Positions 25,006-34,452 of a stretch of DNA of 64,000 nt are shown piece after piece. Each line of letters starts with the position of its first letter. Within the stretch, counting starts at the first letter, position 1. The notes under the pieces were generated by a model. That model worked only from the letters and a program-made list of their open reading frames with translations. It was not told the origin of the DNA and did no database searches. Origin of the DNA: an uncultured Duncaniella sp. (GTDB taxonomy: Bacteria > Bacteroidota > Bacteroidia > Bacteroidales > Muribaculaceae); the NCBI RefSeq assembly GCF_910578445.1, contig NZ_CAJTQC010000014.1, positions 1 through 64,000 on the forward strand, read 5' to 3'. The translations under genes and the position numbers were made by a program.

Positions 25006-27438
25006 ATGAAAGTATTAAAATTTGGCGGGACATCCGTAGGTTCCGCAAACAGCCTTCTAAATCTCAGAAGCATCGTCGAAGGTCAGAATTTACCGACCAT
25101 AATCGTAGTAAGCGCCCTTGGCGGAGTGACCGACCTTCTTATCAAGACAGCCCGGACAGCAGCCGAAGGCAATGAGTATTATCGGGAACTTTTTGAGACC
25201 ATAGTCAAACGTCATCACGATATTATCGCCAGTGTGATTACAGACCGCCCTGATGAACTGACAGAGGAAATCGACACACTCCTCTCCGAGCTTTCGTCAA
25301 TCTATCAGGGAGTCTACCTCATCCGTGACCTCAGCCCCAAAACACAGGCCGCAATCGTCAGCTATGGCGAGCGCCTCAGCAGCCGTATAGTGAGCAGGCT
25401 TATAAGCGGAAGCATGCTCCACGACTCACGCGAATTCATCAAGACCGAGCAGAAACACGGACGTTCAATCCTCGACAGCGAGCTGACTCGAGCCCTCGTA
25501 GCAGAAGAATTCAAACCTGAAGTTCTCGCCGGACGCATCCATATAGTCCCCGGCTTCATAAGCACCGACAAACATTCGGGCGAGGTCACCAATCTCGGAC
25601 GCGGAGGTAGCGACTACACGGCTTCAATCATCGCCGCAGCACTCAACGCCGAGGCTCTGGAAATCTGGACCGATGTCGACGGCTTCATGACCGCCGACCC
25701 ACGTGTCATTCCGACAGCCTACACCATAAATTCCCTGAGCTATGTCGAGGCCATGGAACTTTGCAACTTCGGGGCAAAGGTCATCTATCCCCCCACCATA
25801 TATCCGGTTTGTGTAAAAAACATACCAATCCGAGTTAAAAACACTTTCAATCCCGACGGCCCGGGCACAATCATCCTCAACGATGTCGAGGATGACCGCA
25901 AGCCAATCAAAGGCATATCAAGCATAAGCGGGACTTCGCTCATCACCGTGACCGGCCTGTCGATGGTTGGTGTCATCGGTGTCAACCGCCGCATTTTCAC
26001 CGCCCTTGCCGAAAATGGCATTTCAGTCTTCATGGTGAGTCAGGCATCGTCGGAAAACTCCACTTCAATCGGTGTCCGTGACGAAGATGCGGACGAAGCC
26101 ATCCGTGTGCTCGACAATGAGTTCGCAAAGGAAATCGAAGAGGGAGCGATGTTTCCAATGCACGCCGAAAGCGGACTCGCCACAGTGGCAATCGTCGGTG
26201 AGAACATGAAACATACCCCCGGCATTGCCGGAAAACTCTTCGGCACTCTTGGCCGAAGCGGTATCAGCGTAATCGCATGTGCCCAAGGCGCAAGCGAGAC
26301 AAACATCTCGTTTGTGGTCCACGGCGATTCACTGAGAAAATCGCTCAATGTCATCCACGATTCGTTCTTCCTGAGCGAATATAAGGAGCTCAACCTGTTC
26401 ATATGCGGAGTGGGAACTGTCGGAGGAATGCTTATCGAGCAGATACGCAGCCAGCAGGAGACACTTAGAAACACACACCGACTGAAACTCAACGTTGTCG
26501 GAATCGCCTCAAGCCGACGCGCCATTTTCTCGCGTTCAGGCATCGACCTTGCCAACTACCGCAAAGAGCTTGACGCAAGCCCGGCAAGCACCCCCGAACG
26601 TCTGCGCGACGAAATCGTCGGCATGAACATATTCAACAGCGTGTTTGTCGACTGCACCGCGAGCCACGAGGTAGCCGCCCTCTACCAGACATTCCTTGAC
26701 CACAATATTTCGGTCGTAGCCGCCAATAAAGTAGCGGCCTCAAGCAGCTATGACATATATCGCCGCCTCAAGGACACAGCCCTCAGCCGTGGCGTCAAAT
26801 ATCTGTTTGAGACCAATGTCGGAGCGGGACTGCCAATAATCGGCACTATAAACGACCTAATTTCATCGGGTGACAGAATCCTGAAGATTGAAGCAGTCCT
26901 CAGCGGAACTCTCAACTTCATTTTCAACGCACTTTCTTCCACCGTTCCATTCTCCGAAACAGTCCGGCTGGCAAAGGAGCTCGGCTACAGCGAACCTGAC
27001 CCGCGCATCGACCTCAGCGGTCAGGACGTTATCAGAAAACTTGTAATCCTCACCCGCGAAGGAGGCTACAAGGCCGAACAAAGCGAAGTCGAAAAACACC
27101 TTTTCATCCCGACCGAGCTTTTCGAAGGCTCGCTCGACGACTTCTGGCACAGGCTTCCAGAACTTGACGAAGATTTCGAAGCCCGTCGCAAGGTGCTTGA
27201 ATCGGAAGGGAAACGTTGGCGCTTCGTGGCCAGAATGGAAATGGGCAAGATGAGTGTCGGGCTGGAAGCCGTCGACAGCCGTCATCCTTTCTACGGACTG
27301 GAAGGCTCAAACAACATAGTCCTTCTGACAACCGAACGCTACCGCGAATATCCCATGCTTATCCAAGGCTATGGCGCAGGGGCTGAAGTCACCGCCGCCG
27401 GAGTATTCGCCAACATCATGTCGACCGTCAACAACTGA
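25006..27438 (+). CDS. thrA: Bifunctional aspartate kinase / homoserine dehydrogenase
   Basis: Protein of 810 residues from the ATG at 25006 (MKVLKFGGTSVG, the conserved kinase N-terminus); an upstream reading adds 79 residues across the promoter. The aspartate kinase domain covers about 1-290, ACT regulatory domains about 300-450 (VTGLSMVGVIGVNRRIF and VAIVGENMKHTPGIAGKLF), and homoserine dehydrogenase about 460-810 (FICGVGTVGGMLIEQ, NVGAGLPIIGTINDL, SGTLNFIFNAL). It catalyses the first and third steps from aspartate to threonine and methionine, and the ACT domains suggest feedback inhibition by threonine. It is the first gene of an operon, 7 bases before the next. Confidence 0.95.
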   Translation: MKVLKFGGTSVGSANSLLNLRSIVEGQNLPTIIVVSALGGVTDLLIKTARTAAEGNEYYRELFETIVKRHHDIIASVITDRPDELTEEIDTLLSELSSIYQGVYLIRDLSPKTQAAIVSYGERLSSRIVSRLISGSMLHDSREFIKTEQKHGRSILDSELTRALVAEEFKPEVLAGRIHIVPGFISTDKHSGEVTNLGRGGSDYTASIIAAALNAEALEIWTDVDGFMTADPRVIPTAYTINSLSYVEAMELCNFGAKVIYPPTIYPVCVKNIPIRVKNTFNPDGPGTIILNDVEDDRKPIKGISSISGTSLITVTGLSMVGVIGVNRRIFTALAENGISVFMVSQASSENSTSIGVRDEDADEAIRVLDNEFAKEIEEGAMFPMHAESGLATVAIVGENMKHTPGIAGKLFGTLGRSGISVIACAQGASETNISFVVHGDSLRKSLNVIHDSFFLSEYKELNLFICGVGTVGGMLIEQIRSQQETLRNTHRLKLNVVGIASSRRAIFSRSGIDLANYRKELDASPASTPERLRDEIVGMNIFNSVFVDCTASHEVAALYQTFLDHNISVVAANKVAASSSYDIYRRLKDTALSRGVKYLFETNVGAGLPIIGTINDLISSGDRILKIEAVLSGTLNFIFNALSSTVPFSETVRLAKELGYSEPDPRIDLSGQDVIRKLVILTREGGYKAEQSEVEKHLFIPTELFEGSLDDFWHRLPELDEDFEARRKVLESEGKRWRFVARMEMGKMSVGLEAVDSRHPFYGLEGSNNIVLLTTERYREYPMLIQGYGAGAEVTAAGVFANIMSTVNN

Positions 27439-27445
27439 TGCGCCT

Positions 27446-28684
27446 ATGAAGCATCTCATAATACTTGGCGACGGGATGTCGGACCATCCCATCGCCTCTC
27501 TGGGAGGAAAAACACCTCTCCAGTATGCCTCAACACCCTCGTTTGACCGTCTTGCCTCTTCCGGACGCTGCGGAACACTTGTCACCATACCCGACGGATT
27601 CGCCCCCGGCAGCGAAGTCGCCAACACCTCCATTCTGGGCTATGACCTGAATGAAGTCTATGAAGGACGCGGACCTCTCGAAGCCGCAAGTATAGGCTAC
27701 GAAATGGAAGCCGGCGACATGGCAATGCGATGCAACATCATCACCCTCGGCCAGCAAGGTGAAATCGCCAACCATCACGGAGGCCATCTGTCCACCGAAG
27801 AAGGGACTGAACTCATCAACTACCTGAACAGCCGTCTTGGCAGTGAGGGCGTGAAATTCATCCCGGGCATACAATACAGACACTTGCTCGTCATCAAGGG
27901 TGGCAACAAGCACATCGAGTGCGCCCCTCCTCACGACCATCCCGGAGAACAATGGCGCGACCTGCTTGTCAAACCTGAGACAGAAACAGCCCCCGAAGCA
28001 TCGCGCATGTCATCGCAGGAAACCGCCCGACTGCTCAACGACCTCATACTCCGATCTCAGCAACTGCTTGCCGAACATCCGATAAATCTTCGACGGAAAG
28101 CCGAAGGCCGCCCGACAGCAAATTCAATCTGGCCTTGGAGTCCCGGCTACCGCCCGCGAATGCAGACCCTGCAGCAGATGTATCCATCAATCAAAAGCGG
28201 AGCTGTAATCTCGGCGGTCGACCTCATCAGAGGAATAGGCCACTATGCAGGACTGCGAACCATAATCGTCCCCGGCATGACAGGCCTCGCCGACACGAAC
28301 TACGAGGGCAAAGCCAAGGCTGCAATCGAAGCTCTGCGCACCGATGATTTTGTATTTCTCCATGTGGAGGCAACCGACGAAGCCGGTCACGATGGAAACA
28401 TTGACCTCAAAATCCGCGCAATCGAATATCTCGACAAACGCATCATAGGCCCGATAATGCAGGAACTCGCCGGATGGGACGAACCGGTCCGCATAGCCCT
28501 TCTGCCGGACCATGCAACCCCTGCCGAACGCCGCATACACATCGGCGACCCAGTACCGTTCACCATCTATACACCCGGCGGAATCCCCGACAGCGTCACA
28601 GCCTACGATGAAAAAAGCTGTCGCGAAGGAGCTTACGGGACTCTCCATCTTCAAGAGTTCATGCAGGAATTCATGAGACTCTGA
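27446..28684 (+). CDS. Archaeal-type phosphoglycerate mutase family protein, probable alternative homoserine kinase
   Basis: Protein of 412 residues of the cofactor-independent phosphoglycerate mutase (ApgM, alkaline phosphatase-like) superfamily. The first metal site is in ILGDGMSD, the serine that carries the phosphoryl group in EVANTSILGYD, and later metal ligands in EATDEAGHDGN and LPDHATP. The ATG at 27446 follows the thrA stop by 7 bases, and thrC starts 31 bases after this gene, so it fills the slot of thrB. No GHMP-type homoserine kinase is encoded in the operon. Comparative and genetic work has linked this family to homoserine phosphorylation in some anaerobes. That role is likely here but is inference; plain mutase activity is the alternative. 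Confidence 0.8.
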   Translation: MKHLIILGDGMSDHPIASLGGKTPLQYASTPSFDRLASSGRCGTLVTIPDGFAPGSEVANTSILGYDLNEVYEGRGPLEAASIGYEMEAGDMAMRCNIITLGQQGEIANHHGGHLSTEEGTELINYLNSRLGSEGVKFIPGIQYRHLLVIKGGNKHIECAPPHDHPGEQWRDLLVKPETETAPEASRMSSQETARLLNDLILRSQQLLAEHPINLRRKAEGRPTANSIWPWSPGYRPRMQTLQQMYPSIKSGAVISAVDLIRGIGHYAGLRTIIVPGMTGLADTNYEGKAKAAIEALRTDDFVFLHVEATDEAGHDGNIDLKIRAIEYLDKRIIGPIMQELAGWDEPVRIALLPDHATPAERRIHIGDPVPFTIYTPGGIPDSVTAYDEKSCREGAYGTLHLQEFMQEFMRL

Positions 28685-28715
28685 CACTTAACACACACTT
28701 TTAAACATCAGCAAA

Positions 28716-30020
28716 ATGCTTTATTACAGCACCAACCACTCATCCCCTGAAGCAACTCTTGAAGAAGCCGTAGTCAAAGGACTCGCATCTGACAGGGGAC
28801 TATATATGCCTGAACACATCAAGGCTCTTCCTAAAGAATTCTTCAATGACATCGACAAAATGTCATTTCACGAAATCGCATGCCGGGTTGCCGACGCATT
28901 TTTTGGAGAAGACATTCCAGCCGACGAACTCCACCGAATCGTCTGCGATACCCTTTCGTTTGACTGTCCTGTAGCCGAAGTCGATTCTGACATCTATAGC
29001 CTCGAACTGTTCCACGGGCCGACTCTTGCGTTCAAGGATGTCGGGGCACGCTTCATGGCCAGATTGCTCCAATATTTCATCAAGAAACGTTCCCACACAC
29101 GCAATGTCAACGTCCTCGTCGCCACCAGCGGTGACACAGGCTCGGCTGTGGCCAACGGCTTTCTCGGCGTTGACGGCATACATGTCTACGTGCTTTACCC
29201 CAAGGGGAAAGTCAGCCCGATTCAGGAGTGTCAGTTCACCACTCTCGGACGTAATATCACCGCAGTTGAAGTAGACGGCGTGTTCGATGACTGCCAGCGT
29301 CTGGTAAAGAGCGCCTTCATGGATCAGGACCTGTGTCAGCATCTGACACTCACCTCAGCCAACTCAATCAACGTCGCCCGCTTCCTTCCGCAAGCATTCT
29401 ACTATTTCAATGCCTACGCCCGCATGAAGGCCATCGGCAAGGGCGACAATCTTGTAATAAGTGTCCCCAGCGGAAATTTCGGCAATATCACCGCCGGACT
29501 TTTCGCCCACCGCATGGGACTTCCCGTCAAACGTTTCATTGCAGCCAACAACGCCAACGACATATTTTACAACTATCTTCTTTCGGGAGTCTATTCGCCC
29601 AAAGCGAGTGTCCAGACTATCGCAAACGCTATGGACGTCGGCGATCCGAGCAATTTCGCACGTATTTTCGACCTCTATGGAGGTTCTCATGAACGCATAT
29701 CATCACTTATCAGCGGTTACACATTCACCGACTCCCAAATACGGGAGACAATGGACGAATGCTACAACCGCATCGGCTACGTCCTTGACCCTCACGGCGC
29801 ATGCGGCTACCGCGCATTAAAATCCGACCTGCGCGAAAACGAAACAGGAGTATTCCTTGAAACCGCCCACCCGGCCAAATTCAAAGAGACTGTCGAACAT
29901 GCCATAAACACAGAAATCCGTATCCCGGAACGTCTCGCCGATTTCATGAAAGGGCAAAAACAATCTGTAGCCATGACTTCCGACTTCAAAGACTTCAAGG
30001 CATATCTGATGAAACAATAG
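28716..30020 (+). CDS. thrC: Threonine synthase
   Basis: PLP enzyme of 434 residues that converts O-phosphohomoserine to threonine and phosphate. The PLP lysine is Lys107 in GPTLAFKDVGARF, with the phosphate-binding glycine-rich loop in VATSGDTGSAVANGF and the conserved VPSGNFGNITAG. The N-terminal YYSTNHSSPEATLEEAVVKGL is the family's lid domain. It is the last gene of the thrA operon. A hairpin at 30113-30165 may end the transcript. Confidence 0.95.
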   Translation: MLYYSTNHSSPEATLEEAVVKGLASDRGLYMPEHIKALPKEFFNDIDKMSFHEIACRVADAFFGEDIPADELHRIVCDTLSFDCPVAEVDSDIYSLELFHGPTLAFKDVGARFMARLLQYFIKKRSHTRNVNVLVATSGDTGSAVANGFLGVDGIHVYVLYPKGKVSPIQECQFTTLGRNITAVEVDGVFDDCQRLVKSAFMDQDLCQHLTLTSANSINVARFLPQAFYYFNAYARMKAIGKGDNLVISVPSGNFGNITAGLFAHRMGLPVKRFIAANNANDIFYNYLLSGVYSPKASVQTIANAMDVGDPSNFARIFDLYGGSHERISSLISGYTFTDSQIRETMDECYNRIGYVLDPHGACGYRALKSDLRENETGVFLETAHPAKFKETVEHAINTEIRIPERLADFMKGQKQSVAMTSDFKDFKAYLMKQ

Positions 30021-30112
30021 ACATACATATATAATAATGTGTGTCGTGCTACCGATAAACGTCAGCAGCAATCACTACGCATCATATCGGAAGACAATCA
30101 TAGTATAATCCG

Positions 30113-30165
30113 GAGCTGTCAAAGAACCCCTAATCTCAACGAGCGGGAAAGTTCTCTGACAGCTC
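30113..30165 (+). terminator. Probable terminator after the threonine operon
   Basis: Arms 30113-30127 and 30151-30165 pair 15 bases with two imperfections. The following sequence is only moderately T-rich. Confidence 0.5.
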
Positions 30166-30213
30166 TGATTCATTCAATTTCGCCAATTCTCCCAACTTTT
30201 TCTTTTTATTTTC

Positions 30214-30244
30214 TTTGCTTTTAGGAAGTTTCCAATTAACTTTG
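30214..30244 (+). promoter_or_regulatory. Promoter of mutA-mutB
   Basis: TTTG (30214-30217), 19-base spacer, TAACTTTG (30237-30244). The leader is only about 60 bases, too short for an adenosylcobalamin riboswitch. Confidence 0.65.
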
Positions 30245-30310
30245 CATATCGAATTTACTGAAATCTTGGTTAACCTAAACCCCGATACAGAATATTTAAT
30301 ACCATAAATT

Positions 30311-32173
30311 ATGGCAGAAAAAAAAGAAAAATTGTTTGACCAGTTTCCTCCTATATCCACCGCAGAGTGGAAAGCCAAGGTGGAAGCTGACCTTAAAGGC
30401 GCTCCATTTGACAAGAAATTAGTGTGGCGCACAAACGAAGGTTTCAATGTTCAACCCATGTACAGGCTTGAAGACATCGAAGACTTCAAAACCACAAACT
30501 CTCTTCCGGGAGAATATCCCTACGTTCGCGGTACACGTACCGACAACGACTGGCTTACCCGTCAGGAAATCATCGCCGAAACCCCGGCCGAAGCCAACGA
30601 AAAGGCTCTCGACGTGCTCACAAAAGGTGTCACTTCACTCGGTTTCCATATTGACGAGCCTACAGCCGAAACCATCGAGGCCACTCTCAACGGCATTGAC
30701 CTCGCAAAGGTGGAAATCAACTTTACCTGCTGCATCAAGAAAGCACTTCCTCTTGCAAAAGCTCTCGTAGAATATATCGAATCAAAGGGATGTGCCGACA
30801 CATTCAAGGGTTCTATCGACTTCAATCCATTCCGCAAGCCTCTGCGCAAAGGTGTAGCGTTTGACGCCGCCACCCTCACAGAAATGGCATGCGAGCTCCT
30901 CGATGCCGTCAAGGGTGTCAAAGGTCTCCGCGTTCTCTCTGTCAACAGCGACATGCTCAGCAACGCCGGTGCATATATCTATCAGGAACTCGGCTACGCT
31001 CTTGCATGGGGCGCACAGTGGATGACACTTCTTACCGATGCCGGACGCAGCGCCGATGAAGTTGCCGGACGCATCAAGTTCAACATGGGCGTTTCGTCAA
31101 ACTTCTTCATGGAGCTTTCAAAGTTCCGCGCAGCCCGCATGCTCTGGGCTCAGATCGTGAAGCAGTATGGAGCATCTGAGGAAGCAGCCAAGATGGTGGC
31201 ACACGCAATCACATCGCGCTTCAACCAGACCCTCTACGACGCACACGTCAATCTGCTCCGCAGCCAGACAGAAGCAATGTCAGCCGCTCTTGCAGGTGTC
31301 GACTCAATCACAGTCACTCCGTTTGATGTCCCCTACAAGACACCCGATGAATTCTCAGAGCGCATTGCCCGCAACCAGCAGTTCCTCCTTAAGGAAGAAA
31401 GCCATCTTGACAAGGTGATCGACCCTGCAGGCGGTAGCTACTATGTCGAGACTCTCACTGTAGCCATTTCCAAGGAAGCATGGAAACTCTTCCTCGAAGT
31501 AGAGGAAAACGGAGGCTTCCTCGCATGCTGCAACGACGACACCATCCAGAAGGCTATCCGCGAAAGCGCTGAAAAGCGTCACACCGACGTGGCACGCCGC
31601 AAGGAAATCCTTCTCGGAACAAACCAATATCCCAACATCAACGAAATGGCAGCCGACAAGATTGTCGACCTCAAGGGTTCGCTTTCATGTTCTTGCGGCG
31701 GTCACAGCGATGCCTGCGAGACTCCGGCCGGTCTTCCCACCAAGCGTGCGGCAAGCGATTTCGAAGCACTCCGCCTCGAAACAGAAGCAGCTTCAAACCG
31801 TCCGAAGGTATTCATGCTCACCATCGGTAACCTAGCCATGCGTCTCGCTCGCGCCCAGTTCTCATCAAACTTCTTCGGTTGCGCCGGTTACGAAATCATC
31901 GACAACCTCGGCTTCGACACCGTTGAGCAGGGCGTTGACGCAGCTCTCGAAAAGGGTGCTGACATCGTTGTGCTCTGTTCAAGCGACGACGAATATGCAG
32001 AACTCGCTCCGGCAGCATTCAAGTATCTCGACGGCCGCGCAGAGTTTGTAGTCGCAGGCGCTCCCGCATGCACCGACGACCTCAAGGCTATCGGCATCAA
32101 CGATTTCGTTCATGTACGCTGCAATGTGCTCGAAACACTCCGTGCATTCAACGCAAAACTGCTTAAGAAGTAA
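30311..32173 (+). CDS. mutA: Methylmalonyl-CoA mutase small (beta) subunit
   Basis: Protein of 620 residues. It shares the TIM-barrel and B12-binding folds of the large subunit but lacks the DxHxxG cobalamin motif, as expected of the non-catalytic partner. Family features include FDQFPPISTAEWKAKVEADLKG at the N-terminus and FDKVIDPAGGSYYVETLT-like sequence in the middle (residues around 370-385). With MutB it interconverts succinyl-CoA and methylmalonyl-CoA, the step that allows propionate formation from succinate in gut Bacteroidales. mutB follows 33 bases downstream. Confidence 0.94.
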   Translation: MAEKKEKLFDQFPPISTAEWKAKVEADLKGAPFDKKLVWRTNEGFNVQPMYRLEDIEDFKTTNSLPGEYPYVRGTRTDNDWLTRQEIIAETPAEANEKALDVLTKGVTSLGFHIDEPTAETIEATLNGIDLAKVEINFTCCIKKALPLAKALVEYIESKGCADTFKGSIDFNPFRKPLRKGVAFDAATLTEMACELLDAVKGVKGLRVLSVNSDMLSNAGAYIYQELGYALAWGAQWMTLLTDAGRSADEVAGRIKFNMGVSSNFFMELSKFRAARMLWAQIVKQYGASEEAAKMVAHAITSRFNQTLYDAHVNLLRSQTEAMSAALAGVDSITVTPFDVPYKTPDEFSERIARNQQFLLKEESHLDKVIDPAGGSYYVETLTVAISKEAWKLFLEVEENGGFLACCNDDTIQKAIRESAEKRHTDVARRKEILLGTNQYPNINEMAADKIVDLKGSLSCSCGGHSDACETPAGLPTKRAASDFEALRLETEAASNRPKVFMLTIGNLAMRLARAQFSSNFFGCAGYEIIDNLGFDTVEQGVDAALEKGADIVVLCSSDDEYAELAPAAFKYLDGRAEFVVAGAPACTDDLKAIGINDFVHVRCNVLETLRAFNAKLLKK

Positions 32174-32206
32174 AAAGTCACCCCCATCATACATATTTAT
32201 TTAGAT

Positions 32207-34342
32207 ATGAAACCCAATTTCAAAGAAATCGATATAGTAAAGGATGCTTTCGGCGAGCAGCAAGTTCCCGAAACTCAGGGGGAAGACTGGCTTACCCCCG
32301 AACTCATTCCGGTAAAGCCTATCTATACCAAAAACGACCTTGAGGGTCTCGAACACCTCAACTATGTTTCAGGTATTCCTCCTTTCCTCCGTGGCCCGTA
32401 CAGCGCCATGTATCCCCTCCGTCCTTGGACTATCCGTCAGTATGCCGGATTCTCCACAGCAGCAGAATCAAACGCCTTCTACCGCCGCAACCTTGCGTCG
32501 GGACAGAAAGGTCTGTCAGTTGCGTTTGACCTCGCAACACACCGCGGATATGACGCTGACCACGAGCGCGTAGTCGGCGACGTAGGTAAGGCCGGTGTGT
32601 CAATCTGCTCTCTCGAAGACATGAAAGTGCTCTTCGAAGGTATCCCCTTGAACAAGATGTCAGTGTCGATGACCATGAACGGTGCGGTGCTTCCAGTGCT
32701 CGCCTTCTACATCAACGCCGGTCTCGAACAGGGCGCGAAACTTGAAGAGATGGCAGGTACTATCCAGAACGACATCCTCAAGGAATTCATGGTGCGCAAC
32801 ACCTATATCTACCCGCCGGAATTCTCGATGCGAATCATCGCCGACATCTTCGAGTACACCTCACAGAACATGCCTAAGTTCAACTCGATTTCGATTTCAG
32901 GCTACCACATGCAGGAAGCCGGCGCGACATGCGACATCGAGCTTGCCTACACTCTTGCCGACGGTCTCGAATATCTCCGTGCAGGTATCAACGCAGGCAT
33001 CGACATCGACGCTTTCGCTCCCCGTCTGTCATTCTTCTGGGCTATCGGCATGAACTACTTCATGGAAGTTGCAAAGATGCGTGCCGCTCGTCTTCTCTGG
33101 GCCAAGATTGTCAAGCAGTTCAACCCGAAGAACCCCAAGTCGCTCGCACTCCGCACACACTCTCAGACTTCAGGCTGGTCGCTCACCGAACAGGATCCCT
33201 TCAACAACGTGGGCCGTACATGTATCGAGGCTATGGGCGCAGCTCTCGGCCACACACAGTCGCTCCACACAAACGCTCTCGACGAAGCAATCGCCCTTCC
33301 GACCGACTTCTCGGCTCGTATCGCACGTAACACCCAGATCTACATTCAGGAAGAGACCATGGTCACCAAGCAGGTAGACCCGTGGGGCGGTTCATACTAC
33401 GTGGAAGCGCTCACCAACGAAATCGCACACCGCGCATGGGAGCACATTCAGGAAATCGAGAAGCTCGGCGGTATGGCCAAGGCTATCGAGTCAGGTCTCC
33501 CCAAAATGCGTATCGAAGAAGCTTCCGCACGCACTCAGGCCCGCATCGACTCAGGCCGTCAGACAATCGTCGGTATCAACAAGTATCGTCTTGACCACGA
33601 AGACCCGATTGATATCCTCGAAATCGACAACACTGAAGTCCGCAAGGATCAGGTGGCCCGTCTCGTCGACCTCAAGGCTAACCGCGACGAAGAGGCTGTC
33701 AAGAAAGCTCTTGAAGCAATCACCGAATGTGTCCGCACCAAGGAAGGCAACCTCCTTGACCTCGCTGTCAAGGCTGCAGGTCTTCGCGCTACACTCGGCG
33801 AAATTTCGGATGCCTGCGAAGATGTCGTAGGCCGTTATAAAGCTGTAATCAGAACAATTTCAGGCGTGTACTCATCAGAAACCAAGGCTGACCCCGACTT
33901 CGTGAAGGCTCAGCAGATGTGTGAAGAATTCGCTAAGCGCGAAGGTCGTCAACCCCGTATCATGATTGCCAAGATGGGTCAGGACGGTCATGACCGCGGA
34001 GCAAAAGTTGTCGCTACAGGTTATGCCGACTGCGGTTTCGACGTCGACATGGGCCCGCTCTTCCAGACTCCGGCCGAGGCCGCTCGTCAGGCAGTTGAAA
34101 ACGACGTTCACATCCTCGGTGTGTCGTCGCTCGCAGCAGGCCACAAGACACTCATCCCGCAAGTTATCGAAGAGCTCAAGAAGCTCGGCCGTGAGGACAT
34201 TCTCGTTACCGCCGGCGGTGTTATCCCCGCTCAGGACTACGACTTCCTCTACAAGGCTGGTGTAGCAGCCATCTTCGGTCCCGGCACACGCATCCCCGTC
34301 TCTGCAATCAAGATGCTCGAACTTCTCGAAGGCGAGGAATAA
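32207..34342 (+). CDS. mutB: Methylmalonyl-CoA mutase large (alpha) subunit
   Basis: Protein of 711 residues, the catalytic adenosylcobalamin-dependent subunit. The barrel domain has the conserved RGPYSAMYPLRPWTIRQYAGF and GYHMQEAGATCDIELAYTLADG. The C-terminal cobalamin domain has DGHDRGAKVV, whose His595 would be the lower cobalt ligand, and the following SSLAAGHKTLIP and TAGGVIP loops. Length is typical of the family. It forms an operon with mutA and is ended by a hairpin at 34377-34407. No epimerase or MeaB chaperone gene is in this window. Confidence 0.96.
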   Translation: MKPNFKEIDIVKDAFGEQQVPETQGEDWLTPELIPVKPIYTKNDLEGLEHLNYVSGIPPFLRGPYSAMYPLRPWTIRQYAGFSTAAESNAFYRRNLASGQKGLSVAFDLATHRGYDADHERVVGDVGKAGVSICSLEDMKVLFEGIPLNKMSVSMTMNGAVLPVLAFYINAGLEQGAKLEEMAGTIQNDILKEFMVRNTYIYPPEFSMRIIADIFEYTSQNMPKFNSISISGYHMQEAGATCDIELAYTLADGLEYLRAGINAGIDIDAFAPRLSFFWAIGMNYFMEVAKMRAARLLWAKIVKQFNPKNPKSLALRTHSQTSGWSLTEQDPFNNVGRTCIEAMGAALGHTQSLHTNALDEAIALPTDFSARIARNTQIYIQEETMVTKQVDPWGGSYYVEALTNEIAHRAWEHIQEIEKLGGMAKAIESGLPKMRIEEASARTQARIDSGRQTIVGINKYRLDHEDPIDILEIDNTEVRKDQVARLVDLKANRDEEAVKKALEAITECVRTKEGNLLDLAVKAAGLRATLGEISDACEDVVGRYKAVIRTISGVYSSETKADPDFVKAQQMCEEFAKREGRQPRIMIAKMGQDGHDRGAKVVATGYADCGFDVDMGPLFQTPAEAARQAVENDVHILGVSSLAAGHKTLIPQVIEELKKLGREDILVTAGGVIPAQDYDFLYKAGVAAIFGPGTRIPVSAIKMLELLEGEE

Positions 34343-34376
34343 ACCCGACTGAGACTTTTTTCAGATAAATCATTTC

Positions 34377-34410
34377 AGCAGGGACGCTCGATTCGGGCGC
34401 CCCTGCTATT
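34377..34410 (+). terminator. Terminator after mutB
   Basis: Arms AGCAGGGACGC (34377-34387) and GCGCCCCTGCT (34397-34407) with one mismatch, followed by ATTTCT. Confidence 0.65.
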
Positions 34411-34452
34411 TCTAATATCATATCAATAATCACTCTAAAACAGTTGCATTCA

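Noticed and set aside
30245..30310. Adenosylcobalamin riboswitch upstream of mutA-mutB
   Set aside because: The predicted leader is only about 60 bases and shows no B12-box-like element; the gap before the promoter belongs to the thrC 3' region.
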